From contig JALHSQ010000134.1 of NCBI GenBank assembly GCA_022865885.1, forward strand, positions 1-64,000: a DNA stretch of 64,000 nt. The letters are read 5' to 3'. Position 1 is the stretch's first letter, and the number at the start of each line of letters is the position of its first letter. Origin of the DNA: Candidatus Bathyarchaeota archaeon. Lineage in GTDB: Archaea > Thermoproteota > Bathyarchaeia > Bathyarchaeales > Bathycorpusculaceae. The position numbers were made by a program, and so were the translations under genes. Shown piece by piece: positions 52,783 through 60,744 of the stretch. A model generated the notes under the pieces. That model had not been told where the DNA came from and ran no database searches. It saw only the letters and a list, made by a program, of their open reading frames with translations.

Positions 52783-53862
52783 ATGACAGAGACACCAGGC
52801 GGAGCAGAATTACCGTTCATCCAGCAAAGCGACTATGACAGAATAACCCAAATGGTGTCAGCAGAATTCCAGCTGGAAGAATCGTTGCTAGAACACGGCA
52901 TCCCCACATACTACTTGAAGCAGCCACAACAGACAAAACAGCAATTCCTAAGACTCCTGAAAAACTTGGAAGCAGTCAACCTGATCGCGTTCCTGCGAAA
53001 AATGGATAGAAGAGTAGTCTTAAGAGTCGTCCCAAAGCCACAAGTGAAACCAAGCAACCTGCTACTCAATCTGGTACTGTTCCTAGCGACCATCGCAACA
53101 ACCTTCGTAACAGGCTACATGCTCTCACCAAGCATGATCAGCCCCCTCATCGGCGGCACCACCTTCACCATAGCCATCATAGCAGTACTAGGCACCCACG
53201 AAATGGGCCACAAACTAACAGCAGACAGAAAAGGCATGGCAGCCACACCACCATACTTCATTCCAGGACCACCCCCATTCGGAACATTCGGCGCAGTAAT
53301 CATGCAGAAGTCGCTTCCTCCGAACAAGGACTCCCTATTTGACATTGGAGCTGACGGACCAATCGCAGGCTTCATAATAGCCACAATCGTCAGCATCATC
53401 GGCTTGACCCTACTTGTCCCCTCAAAACCACCAGAAGGCACAACATCCTTACAAATACCCTTCATCTGGACCTTCCTGTTCCAACTCATGGAACGCCTAA
53501 ACCTTATGCCACATGCTGTAGAGGGAGAAGTCCTGCTTATACATCCAATAGCGTTTGCAGGCTGGGTGGGAATGATAGTAACAATGCTCAACCTGCTACC
53601 AGCCGGAATGCTAGACGGAGGCCACGTGGCAAGATCAATAATGGGCGACAAAGCCAGAATGGTACTAAGCGCCCTCTCGATAATCTACCTGATTCTTGAA
53701 GGATTCTACCCCATGGCCATACTGGTCCTTTTCATGTCAATGGCCAAACACCCAGGCCCACTAGACGACGTTTCAAGCCTATCCCGAAGCAGAAAACTGA
53801 TGGCACTAGTTCTGGTAGCCATCTTCTTGCTATGCACATTCCCACAGCCACCAAATCTCTAA
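52783..53862 (+). CDS. Site-2-protease-type membrane metalloprotease (M50)
   Basis: A 359-residue intramembrane zinc protease. HEMGH at residues 139-143 gives the metal ligands and Glu 140 the base; NLLPAGMLDGGHV at about 270-282 supplies the third ligand Asp 278. Membrane segments are at about 95-115, 125-145, 195-212, 256-276 and 335-350; a soluble N-terminal domain of about 90 residues precedes them. The inserted PYFIPGPPPFGTFGAVI after the HExxH helix is the membrane-associated loop also seen in plant EGY-type and archaeal S2P relatives. Such proteases cut membrane-bound regulators or leftover signal peptides. GAGGG lies just before ATG 52783. Confidence 0.9.
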   Translation: MTETPGGAELPFIQQSDYDRITQMVSAEFQLEESLLEHGIPTYYLKQPQQTKQQFLRLLKNLEAVNLIAFLRKMDRRVVLRVVPKPQVKPSNLLLNLVLFLATIATTFVTGYMLSPSMISPLIGGTTFTIAIIAVLGTHEMGHKLTADRKGMAATPPYFIPGPPPFGTFGAVIMQKSLPPNKDSLFDIGADGPIAGFIIATIVSIIGLTLLVPSKPPEGTTSLQIPFIWTFLFQLMERLNLMPHAVEGEVLLIHPIAFAGWVGMIVTMLNLLPAGMLDGGHVARSIMGDKARMVLSALSIIYLILEGFYPMAILVLFMSMAKHPGPLDDVSSLSRSRKLMALVLVAIFLLCTFPQPPNL

Positions 53863-54081
53863 ACCCTAACGCCACATAATGCAACACGAATTCACAAGGT
53901 TCATCCTAAAACAAGTCCTCAACGGTCGCAGACGCGACAAGCGACGCATCACATTCCATTGATTTCCAAAAGAGACATTAACCCGACTGACCTGCCACCC
54001 TTCCACGCCGCCTTGTTTGATTATGTTTCATAAACGGGACAGAGAATGAATAAGAGAGACGCACAACGGGCATTGTTGTTT

Positions 54082-54390
54082 CTAGTCTTCTTGCTGCGAC
54101 AAAAAGCCTGTAAGTCTAATCGTGCTGTCGCACTTGTTGCACGTCAATAGCAGTTCTACCAGTTCGTCCTTCTCAACCTTCGTATCCACGACCTGGTAGG
54201 TTTTATTTGTTTCATCATCAGGAGATATCAGTGTCCCACACTTTGGGCATGAGAAAGCTCCATCTCCATCAATCTCAGTCAAGTCAATCGTGTATACCAT
54301 ATCTCTTTTCACCGTAGCTTTTTTCATCATGTTCATACACATCTTTTTCCTTTCTAGTTTGATTGTTGAACCTTGGTTGGGCTGAAACAT
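54082..54390 (-). CDS. Small zinc-ribbon protein
   Basis: Up to 102 residues with two CxxC pairs: CPKCGTLISPDDE around residues 48-51 and CNKCDSTIRLTG around 84-87, expected to bind one zinc. The start is unclear: several Met codons lie within the first 30 residues, and ATG 54390 or those encoding MMKKATVKRD are candidates. TATA-like TTCATATAG (minus) is about 40 nt upstream of 54390. Zinc ribbons of this size act in transcription or translation or as regulators; no specific family recognised. Flanked by long intergenic regions. Confidence 0.65.
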   Translation of the reverse strand: MFQPNQGSTIKLERKKMCMNMMKKATVKRDMVYTIDLTEIDGDGAFSCPKCGTLISPDDETNKTYQVVDTKVEKDELVELLLTCNKCDSTIRLTGFLSQQED

Positions 54391-54951
54391 AATTAACCAT
54401 TATGAATTAGCTATATGAATTTCAAATACACCTCAGCCTTCGATCATGATCTGTGCTGTTTTCTTTCTAGGAGAGCACTATCACGTCAAGAATGAACATT
54501 TGAAGTCGCAAACTAGCAGATTATTAGATGGGGGGATGGTAACGAGGGGGAGACGAGAGAAGGGAGAATACCCCGAGAATTAATCGTACCACCACCCTCC
54601 CGAGTTAGTCGCTTAGTTGCCCTCAGTATTTAGCTTTTGTGGATATTTCTTTCATGGGGTAGCCAACGAGATCTACGAGAAAGTGGTCTCTAACCATCGC
54701 GTGTGCTTTACTACCCCGCCGATGATTCTTGCTGCCTTTCCTTTGTCACCTAACGAGAGCACTAGCATCACAGGCGTTTCTTTGAGCATACGGTCACACA
54801 AGATTCAGCACATCCCACTTTTCTTGACGATTATCTCATGAATACGCATTACAAATTTTGGTTTCCAAACACTATTGCTAATAATAATTTGCATTTAATA
54901 ACCCTTAAAATACACGGCGCATTTACGATGGTAGATTAATGGTTCTGCACT
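54391..54951. other. Long intergenic region holding a strong hairpin
   Basis: About 560 bases between divergent genes. It contains a G-rich/C-rich hairpin at 54530-54601 (separate entry), and a TATA-like CTTAAAATAC near 54903-54912 that could serve the coiled-coil gene. A plus-strand frame at 54617-54841 has no RBS and is not supported. Confidence 0.55.
54530..54601. ncRNA. Candidate structured RNA: long G-rich hairpin
   Basis: GGGGGGATGGT at 54530-54540 pairs with ACCACCCTCCC at 54591-54601 (10 of 11 positions, one G-T wobble, one mismatch). Inside, ACGA at 54542-54545 pairs with TCGT at 54584-54587, and GGGG at 54547-54550 with CCCC at 54571-54574, leaving a purine-only loop of about 20 nt. 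Such nested pairing in an intergenic region suggests an RNA gene or a very strong transcript end. The GGGGGG, GGGGG and GGG tracts could also form a quadruplex on the plus strand. Not a family I recognise. Confidence 0.35.
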
Positions 54952-54961
54952 CGGAGGTGAA

Positions 54962-55348
54962 ATGATGGAAACAGCTTCAAAAGAAAGAATGATGACAGTC
55001 GCCATGGTAGGACTATGCATAGTCATCGGTGTAATGTCATTCCTTGCCGTCGTGTATTATACGCAGGCGGCTAACAACCAGAATCAAGTGAACACTCAAG
55101 TAGCCAATCTTCAATCAGAAAAAACAGCACTTCAAAACCAAGTCGCATCTCTCAACGCACAGATCACATCACTTAATGCTCAATTATCAGACCTGAACAG
55201 TCAAGTCAACACTCTGACAGGTGACAAACAAAACCTCAACACACAGATAAACAATCTCAACAACCAAATCACGCAACTAGAGCAACTAAGAGACCTGCTA
55301 GTACCCAAAACCCCTTACGCTCACCCAAACGGTGTCTTTCCTCGTTAA
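54962..55348 (+). CDS. Membrane-anchored coiled-coil protein
   Basis: A 128-residue protein: one membrane segment at about residues 11-36, then about 75 residues of near-perfect heptad repeats dominated by Asn, Gln and Leu (LNAQITSLNAQLSDLNSQV and onward) forming a long coiled coil outside the membrane, ending in a Pro-rich tail (TPYAHPNGVFPR). GGAGGTGA at 54953-54960 precedes ATG 54962 and ATG 54965; the second has the better spacing. The low-charge Asn/Gln core is like phage-tail or surface-stalk coiled coils. May be a spacer or multimerisation stalk on the cell surface. Family not recognised. Confidence 0.75.
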   Translation: MMETASKERMMTVAMVGLCIVIGVMSFLAVVYYTQAANNQNQVNTQVANLQSEKTALQNQVASLNAQITSLNAQLSDLNSQVNTLTGDKQNLNTQINNLNNQITQLEQLRDLLVPKTPYAHPNGVFPR

Positions 55349-55570
55349 GAGACTTACATACCGTAAGCCTCTCCCATTTTCCACACTCAACTTTCATCTA
55401 CAGCTTGTAGCGAGAATCGTTTAGACTATACCTTTTCGGTTTTTTAGCCTGTGAACATGAACGGGTTACATGCAGGTTTGCGTTAACAAAGATTCCTAGA
55501 CGAAAACAACCGCCTAATCCATCATTCGCTGATGCATTACGGAATATAAGAGATTATTAGATGCCGCGCT

Positions 55571-56017
55571 CTAAACAGTGTTCGAGGAAGCTGGATCACT
55601 TGAGTAGTACAACAATGGCAGTGCCAACAGCACGGTGTTCCTCCCCTTTTCAGTAAGACCGTACTCTACCCTCACCAAAGGCTCAGTTTTCACCACTCTC
55701 TCAACGTACCCATGCCGTCTTAGACTCTTCAACTTGTCCGACAAAGTTCGCGAGTTTACCCCCAAAGCCTTCTTCAACTCACTGAAGTTCATAATCTTTC
55801 TCAGGAACAGCGTGTAAAGTATCTCAAGGTTCCATTTCTGCGACAACAAGCTGAAGCTTTTCTCCAAGCTCTGAACGTTCTCCCTAAGATCTTCCAGACT
55901 AACCTCCTGCTTCTCAACTATGCACTGCAACGTTTCCTCTACCCCTTTGAGCGTGCGATCTATGCGAGCTTCAACAAGCTTGCGAAGCTCACTGCCTAGG
56001 GCAAGTTGACGAACCAT
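55571..56017 (-). CDS. HxlR/PadR-type winged-helix transcriptional regulator
   Basis: About 148 residues from ATG 56017 (a longer reading starts at ATG 56044, too near the TATA box). The N-terminal 60 residues form a helical/coiled part; the winged helix follows at about 62-130 with KWNLEILYTLFLRKIMNFSELKKAL, SRTLSDKLKSLRRHGYVER and a wing VRVEYGLTEKGR, the HxlR pattern. Divergent from geranylgeranyl reductase with a shared palindromic TATA element, so control of that gene and of itself is the obvious hypothesis. HxlR proteins often sense redox or aldehydes; no ligand can be inferred here. Confidence 0.82.
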   Translation of the reverse strand: MVRQLALGSELRKLVEARIDRTLKGVEETLQCIVEKQEVSLEDLRENVQSLEKSFSLLSQKWNLEILYTLFLRKIMNFSELKKALGVNSRTLSDKLKSLRRHGYVERVVKTEPLVRVEYGLTEKGRNTVLLALPLLYYSSDPASSNTV

Positions 56018-56053
56018 TGGAATACACTTGGTGTGGAGCAACATACTTCACAA

Positions 56054-56061
56054 TTTATAAA
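56054..56061. promoter_or_regulatory. Palindromic TATA element TTTATAAA between divergent genes
   Basis: Self-complementary, so usable in both directions. Leftward, the ATG at 56017 is about 40 nt away; rightward, the TTG at 56119 is about 60 nt away, with GGTGA at 56107-56111 as RBS. A second TATA-like stretch GTATACAAAATATATC follows at 56081-56096. Confidence 0.5.
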
Positions 56062-56118
56062 GGTTTACTCATACAACAAAGTATACAAAATATATCGCCT
56101 CACAGTGGTGAAAACTCG

Positions 56119-57477
56119 TTGAAGCTTGACGTGATCGTGATTGGTGCTGGCACAGCAGGATGCCTAGCGGCAAAGACAATAGCAGAAGCAGGCTTGAACG
56201 TTTGTCTCGTTGAAAGAAAACGAAGAGAAGAAATCGGCGAGAAAATCTGCGGAGACGCTCTCGGCGAACACCATCTCAAGACGCTGGGCCTAGAGAAGCC
56301 TCAGAGCGGTGAACTCGAGAAAAGAATAGAAGGCATAAAAATCTACTCGCCAAATCTGGAAACAGTCTTCACTATCCAACATGAGGATTTCGTCGGCAAC
56401 TTACTTAATAGACGCCTATTTGGCCAATGGCTACTAAAGAAAGCTCTTGACAGCGGCACAGAGCTCTATGACCTAACACAGTGCACGAAACCGATATTCG
56501 AAAAAGGCTACGTGACCGGAATAACGGCCAAAAAACTGAAAACTGGCGAAAACATCGAGTTGAAAGGCAAAGTGATCGTAGACGCAAGCGGATTTCTCGC
56601 AACAATTAGGCACAAACTCCCCAAACAGATGGAGATAGAAAACGAGATCGCAAATGAAGACGTTGAAGCATGCTACCGCGAAATCAGGCAACTCAAACAG
56701 GAAACTGCAGAATCAAAATACTGCGAAATCTACCTGAACCAGAAAGCAACCCCGGGCGGATACACATGGATCTTCCCAAAGAACGGGGCTAAAGTCAACA
56801 CTGGCATGGGAATCTGCATGCGACCAAACTTTCCAAACCCCAAGAACCAGTTCTACAAACACGTCTTAACCAGACCGCTCTTCGAAGGATCTCTCCTTCT
56901 AGATGGCGGCTCATGGTATGACCCGACACGCAGGCCTCTAGACAACATGGTTGGAAACGGAGTAGCCATCCTAGGCGACGCAGCAAGCCTAGTGAACCCA
57001 ATTCACGGAGGCGGAATAGGACCATCAATGCTCAGCGGTCACCTGGCCGGGAAAACAATCGTTGAAGCAATGGAGAAAGGTGACGTCAGCAAAAAATCGT
57101 TATGGCCTTACAACTGCAAATACATGGAGATTTACGGAGGAAAGCAAGCCAGATTGGACATTTTCCGCCTACTGCTCATCACAAGCAAAGACGAGGACTT
57201 GAACTACGGAATGAACTTCAAGCTCCTGACGGAAGAAGACGTTCTGAAAGCCGGCTTGGGCGAGGATTTCCACCTGAACATAACTGAAACCGCAAAACGT
57301 GTTTTCAGAGGAATGAGAAGAGTGCGGTTCCTGAACAAGCTCAGACTTACGGTAAACATCATGAAGCAAGTCAAAATCCACTACGAAAACTACCCAAAGA
57401 CTCCAAATCACTTCGAAGAATGGAAAACCGAAACGGAAACCCTATTCAGACTGGCCAGGTCAAAAATCGGAAACTAG
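56119..57477 (+). CDS. Geranylgeranyl reductase family FAD-dependent oxidoreductase
   Basis: A 452-residue flavoprotein that saturates the isoprenoid double bonds of archaeal membrane lipids (or related prenyl groups). The FAD ADP-binding motif is VIVIGAGTAGCLAAKTIAEAG at the N-terminus, followed by VERKRREEIGEKICGD; the second FAD motif GDAASLVNPIHGGGIGPSMLSG is near residue 310-330. I start at TTG 56119, 7 nt after GGTGA; the frame opens at 56017, but that extension crosses the divergent promoter. It forms, with IPK and the prenyl synthase at the left of the window, part of the lipid pathway. Divergent HxlR regulator. Confidence 0.9.
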   Translation: MKLDVIVIGAGTAGCLAAKTIAEAGLNVCLVERKRREEIGEKICGDALGEHHLKTLGLEKPQSGELEKRIEGIKIYSPNLETVFTIQHEDFVGNLLNRRLFGQWLLKKALDSGTELYDLTQCTKPIFEKGYVTGITAKKLKTGENIELKGKVIVDASGFLATIRHKLPKQMEIENEIANEDVEACYREIRQLKQETAESKYCEIYLNQKATPGGYTWIFPKNGAKVNTGMGICMRPNFPNPKNQFYKHVLTRPLFEGSLLLDGGSWYDPTRRPLDNMVGNGVAILGDAASLVNPIHGGGIGPSMLSGHLAGKTIVEAMEKGDVSKKSLWPYNCKYMEIYGGKQARLDIFRLLLITSKDEDLNYGMNFKLLTEEDVLKAGLGEDFHLNITETAKRVFRGMRRVRFLNKLRLTVNIMKQVKIHYENYPKTPNHFEEWKTETETLFRLARSKIGN

Positions 57478-57612
57478 ACATGCTGATCGCAACTCTTTCG
57501 AATAAACAAGCTCACGCTCTCTGCCCTCAAGAACCACACAAAAACAGGCACGATCGTTTCACGTTCAGGAAAGGTTTATTTTGCAGCCTGAAGCTATGAG
57601 TCAAGCTACTAG

Positions 57613-57648
57613 CGGACTAACAGTCCGTTGGGATGTGGCCGAAAGGCT
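57613..57648 (+). promoter_or_regulatory. Two hairpins in the leader of the L15e gene
   Basis: CGGACT (57613-57618) and AGTCCG (57622-57627) are perfect complements around AAC. GCC-GAAA-GGC (57638-57647) is a GNRA-type hairpin extended by a G-T pair. They lie between a TATA-like TTTATTTT (57574-57581) and the ATG at 57682, thus inside the expected 5' leader. CAGCC at 57584-57588 could compete for GGCTG at 57645-57649 if transcription starts earlier. Possible autoregulatory site for a ribosomal protein. Confidence 0.4.
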
Positions 57649-57681
57649 GAACCATAAAACCTAAGGAGCAAACGAAAAAGA

Positions 57682-58260
57682 ATGGCATACAAGTATATTG
57701 CCGAAGCTTGGGCCAAACCTGAAAAATCCTTCGTGAAGGAGTTGATGCGCAAGAGGCTAGTAGAATGGCGCAGGCAATCAACAATAATCCGCGTAGACAA
57801 ACCGACACGCTTGGACCGAGCCAGAAAACTTGGCTACAAGGCAAAACAAGGCTTCGTCATAGCACGCGTCAAAGTCAGAAGAGGCGGATCAAGAAAAGAA
57901 AGACCCAGATCCGGAAGAAGACCCAAACGCATGGGCGTAAAGAAATTCAAGCCGGGAAAGAGCATCAGGCTTATCGCCGAAGAGAGAACAGCAAGAAAGT
58001 TTCCAAATCTTGAGGTTCTAAACTCCTATTGGGTTGGTGAAGATGGACGCTCCAAATGGTTCGAAGTGATACTGATTGACCCTAGCCACCCAGTAATCAA
58101 GACAGATGGAGACGTCAACTGGATATGCCAGAAGCAACACCATAGAAGAGTCTTCAGAAGCCTGACAAGTGCGGGCAAAAAAGTAAGAAGCCTAAGAACA
58201 AGAGGCCGTGGCGCAGAGAAGTTCAGACCAAGCAGAAAAGCCGGCAGAGGAGCAACATAG
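57682..58260 (+). CDS. rpl15e: Ribosomal protein L15e
   Basis: A 192-residue, strongly basic protein of the large ribosomal subunit, found only in Archaea and Eukarya. The N-terminus [43 protein letters not shown], and the C-terminal [20 protein letters not shown] are family-typical. AAGGAG at 57663-57668 lies 13 bases before ATG 57682. First gene of the operon L15e-L13e-COG1325-Rpp30-Pop5, whose members are packed with 4-base gaps or overlaps. The leader contains two hairpins. Confidence 0.96.
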   Translation: MAYKYIAEAWAKPEKSFVKELMRKRLVEWRRQSTIIRVDKPTRLDRARKLGYKAKQGFVIARVKVRRGGSRKERPRSGRRPKRMGVKKFKPGKSIRLIAEERTARKFPNLEVLNSYWVGEDGRSKWFEVILIDPSHPVIKTDGDVNWICQKQHHRRVFRSLTSAGKKVRSLRTRGRGAEKFRPSRKAGRGAT

Positions 58261-58264
58261 TCTC

Positions 58265-58498
58265 ATGACAACAGTCGAACCGAAAGTGTACAAAAGGGAC
58301 GGCAACAAACGCCGCGGAAAAGGATTCAGCCTCGGCGAACTAGAGAAAGCTGGATCAAACCAAAAAGAAGCCCTCAAATCAGGCCTTCACACCGATTCAA
58401 AGCGAAGAACAGTTCATGAAGAAAACGTTGAAACTCTAACCAACTTCTTCAAAAACAGGAAAGCTACGCCGAAACCAAAGAGAAAATCTAAAAGTTAA
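58265..58498 (+). CDS. rpl13e: Ribosomal protein L13e
   Basis: A 77-residue basic protein matching archaeal L13e: KRRGKGFSLGELEKAGSNQKEA, then DSKRRTVHEENVETL. It is much shorter than the eukaryotic protein, as in other archaea that have it. I start at ATG 58265, four bases after the L15e stop; an upstream ATG at 58208 in the same frame would run through L15e and is rejected. L13e is known mainly from Crenarchaeota and related TACK lineages, so it is a useful marker for placing this organism. Confidence 0.88.
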   Translation: MTTVEPKVYKRDGNKRRGKGFSLGELEKAGSNQKEALKSGLHTDSKRRTVHEENVETLTNFFKNRKATPKPKRKSKS

Positions 58499-58518
58499 TT
58501 CCCACATTATCCCACATA

Positions 58519-58974
58519 GTGAATAGCTTGTCTTCAAAGGTTCCCGTGGCATACGTTGAAATGAGAGCATTTGCACATGCAACTGAAGATGAAGCTAAGG
58601 TTATGGAAGCTTTGCACAACACTCTGCCAACAGAATCAATCGGCACAGTCAATTTCGGCAAGACCAGCTTGACGGGCCATTATGGCAATCCGATTGTTCT
58701 TTTCGAAGCAAGAATCAAAGGTAGAAACACCACTCAAGCCCTTCTTCACAAGATCTCTTCAGGCCTAAGCATAATGGACAAGCAGTTCCTTGACAGCGAA
58801 ATCCAACAACACATAGACAAGGGAAACCTTTACCTCAGACTTGACAAGCAAAGCGCTTACACGAATGAACTCAAGCTATGCCAAATAGACCCAATACGTC
58901 TCAGACTGCACTTCAAAAAACATGGCACAGAAGAAGTGGTTGAGATCTGCAGAGAATTCGGGTTACTCCCATGA
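58519..58974 (+). CDS. RNA-binding protein, COG1325 (exosome-associated type)
   Basis: A 151-residue protein of the archaeal COG1325 family, predicted RNA-binding and repeatedly found next to exosome or RNase P genes. VAYVEMRAFAHATEDEAKVMEAL opens an alpha/beta domain, and HYGNPIVLFEARIKGR with FLDSEIQQHIDKGNLYLRLDKQSAY is characteristic. Start GTG 58519; the stop overlaps the Rpp30 gene start by 4 bases (ATGA). Presumed to act in RNA processing with its neighbours; the biochemical role in Archaea is not settled. Confidence 0.85.
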   Translation: MNSLSSKVPVAYVEMRAFAHATEDEAKVMEALHNTLPTESIGTVNFGKTSLTGHYGNPIVLFEARIKGRNTTQALLHKISSGLSIMDKQFLDSEIQQHIDKGNLYLRLDKQSAYTNELKLCQIDPIRLRLHFKKHGTEEVVEICREFGLLP

Positions 58975-59708
58975 AAACGCCTTATTCAGACTTACACCTG
59001 TGTCCAAACCTGAGAGACCTCAAACAAACCGCCAGCTTGGTTAACAGAGCCTGCGAACTAGGATACCGCCAAATAGGCATCACGTTTCCGTCAAACTGCA
59101 CCGAAGAAGAGTTTCAACACACACGGAGCACTCTACGAGAGACTGGAGCGGATATCGTCACCCGCGCTGACCTCAAACCCAACACGACAAACGACCTTAT
59201 TCGCAGCCTCAGAAAACTCAGAAGAAGATTCGAAATACTTGCAGTAATGTGTGACTCCAAAACCGTTTCCCGACAAGCGGCAAAAGACAGGCGAGTCGAC
59301 CTTCTAAACTTCCCGTCAAACGACTATCGCAAGAGATTCTTCGATCTAGCAGAGGCTGAGCTAGCCTCAAATTCTCTTTCTTCACTTGAAATAGATTCAA
59401 AGCAATTACTCGTTACAGAAAACCACGCAAGAATCAGACTTCTCTCAAACCTGCGCAAGGAGGCTGCAGTCGCCAAAGCTTTCCACGTTCCAATAGTCTT
59501 CTCAAGCGGAGTTTCTAATGCATTGTTAATTCGGAAACCACTAGAGCTAGCTGCTGCCATGGCTTCACTCTTTGACTTGGATAAAGAATCGGCCACGAAG
59601 ACAATCTCACTAAACCCTGCAGCAATCGTTAGAAGAAACAGAGAGAAACTAGACCCAAAGTTTGTCGCGCCAGGCATACGCGTGATCCGAAGGGGAAAAG
59701 ATTGCTGA
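58971..59708 (+). CDS. rnp3: Ribonuclease P protein subunit Rpp30
   Basis: A 245-residue TIM-barrel-like (PHP-fold) protein subunit of archaeal RNase P, which with the RNA trims tRNA 5' ends. SDLHLCPN at the N-terminus, ELGYRQIGITFP, DLLNFPSN near residue 107, and VAKAFHVPIVFSSG followed by IRKPLELAAAMASLF are recognisable Rpp30 features. Overlaps the gene before it by 4 bases and the Pop5 gene after it by 7. No RNase P RNA was recognised in this window. Confidence 0.9.
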   Translation: MKTPYSDLHLCPNLRDLKQTASLVNRACELGYRQIGITFPSNCTEEEFQHTRSTLRETGADIVTRADLKPNTTNDLIRSLRKLRRRFEILAVMCDSKTVSRQAAKDRRVDLLNFPSNDYRKRFFDLAEAELASNSLSSLEIDSKQLLVTENHARIRLLSNLRKEAAVAKAFHVPIVFSSGVSNALLIRKPLELAAAMASLFDLDKESATKTISLNPAAIVRRNREKLDPKFVAPGIRVIRRGKDC

Positions 59709-60013
59709 AGAAGACTAAACGTCGCTACTTGGCCTTGGAAATAGACACTGTTGACGCCGTCGACTTCAACGAATTCGCTGACGGAATATGGAGTGCCCTA
59801 GTGAAGCTCTATGGAGAGCAGGGTGCGAGCCGAGCAGGTTTAACCATAATCCACCACAGTCCAAGCCTCGCCATAATACGCGTAGCAAATGCAGCTATTG
59901 ACATGGTGCGCGCCGCGTTGGCTCTAACAACAAAGATTGGAGACAAACCCGTCGCTATACACGTCTTAGCAGTTTCAGGCACCATAAAGGCACTACGAAA
60001 GAAAGTGGGATAA
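59702..60013 (+). CDS. rnp2: Ribonuclease P protein subunit Pop5
   Basis: A 103-residue protein: KKTKRRYLALEIDT at the start, a central FNEFADGIWSALVKLYGEQGASRAG, then LTIIHHSPSLAIIRVANAA and a final helix. This is the Pop5/Rpp14 alpha-beta sandwich that pairs with Rpp30 in archaeal RNase P to activate the catalytic domain of the RNA. Start TTG 59702 after AAGGGG, overlapping the Rpp30 gene by 7 bases. Last gene of the ribosomal/RNA-processing operon. Confidence 0.9.
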   Translation: MLKKTKRRYLALEIDTVDAVDFNEFADGIWSALVKLYGEQGASRAGLTIIHHSPSLAIIRVANAAIDMVRAALALTTKIGDKPVAIHVLAVSGTIKALRKKVG

Positions 60014-60167
60014 CAGTTTCCGATTCACATCTGTCAGGGTCAGGATCTTGGCTGATCGTGGAAAACGCCCGCTATCCGCCTTCTAACGTCTGGTAACAGC
60101 AAAAATGGGAACCAATCGTGATAAATAGAAAACAGCCCAGTGCAAGTATGCTTAAGGAGAATCACAT

Positions 60168-60599
60168 ATGGAAAAGGCAAATAGTGAATTGAAGAAGGAA
60201 ATATCATCTAGCTTCGTGGAACAGCAGAATGTCTACTTGGCAACTGCGAACAGAGATCAGCCTAAAGTGAGACCAGTGACACTCATTCACGCCAAGAACA
60301 GACTGTTTGTCGCCACTTCAACCAACGACGCCAAGGTCAAACAGATAGTGCAAAACCCGAAAACAGAGTTCTGTCTATTGCTTGAGAAAGGAGAGGCAAA
60401 GGGAACTCTGCGGGCAGAATGCATGGCTACAATCGTGAAAGATACAAAGATCAAATCGGAACTTCACGAGAAGATACCTTTCATGAAGGAATTCTGGAAG
60501 ACCCCAAGTGACCCAGCTTACACTCTCATAGAGTTCCAGCCCTCCACCTTTGAATACATGAAGCCAGGCACAATGGCAGCCGTCAAAGTAAAGGCCTAG
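60168..60599 (+). CDS. Pyridoxamine 5'-phosphate oxidase-like flavin protein
   Basis: A 143-residue split-barrel protein with FVEQQNVYLATANRDQPKVRPVTLIHAKNRLFVATS, the FMN- or F420-binding barrel pattern, and a C-terminal YTLIEFQPSTFEYM. Members of this clan oxidise or reduce small substrates with FMN, F420 or heme; with cofE present, an F420-dependent enzyme is possible, but the cofactor cannot be fixed by eye. ATG 60168; the TATA-like GATAAATAG at 60121-60129 is about 40 nt upstream. Single-gene unit. Confidence 0.82.
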   Translation: MEKANSELKKEISSSFVEQQNVYLATANRDQPKVRPVTLIHAKNRLFVATSTNDAKVKQIVQNPKTEFCLLLEKGEAKGTLRAECMATIVKDTKIKSELHEKIPFMKEFWKTPSDPAYTLIEFQPSTFEYMKPGTMAAVKVKA

Positions 60600-60665
60600 A
60601 TCTCAGAGACTCACAAGTTCAAGCCTGATATCAGGGAAGCAACGCAGATGAAAGCCATGAACACA

Positions 60666-60673
60666 GCGCGCGC
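60666..60673. repeat. GCGCGCGC octamer between convergent genes
   Basis: Fifth copy of the alternating octamer in this window, here in the short region between two convergent genes. Confidence 0.5.
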
Positions 60674-60744
60674 ACATGATTCTTCATCATCGGCCTATCT
60701 CGTGTGCGCCACGCGCTTGCAAGGCCTGCGTTAAAAGCTTTGGT

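Noticed and set aside
54617-54841. 74-codon plus-strand frame
   Set aside because: No RBS or promoter and a composition typical of chance translation.
58208-58264. Upstream extension of the L13e gene
   Set aside because: It would overlap the end of L15e by over 50 bases; L13e homology begins after ATG 58265.
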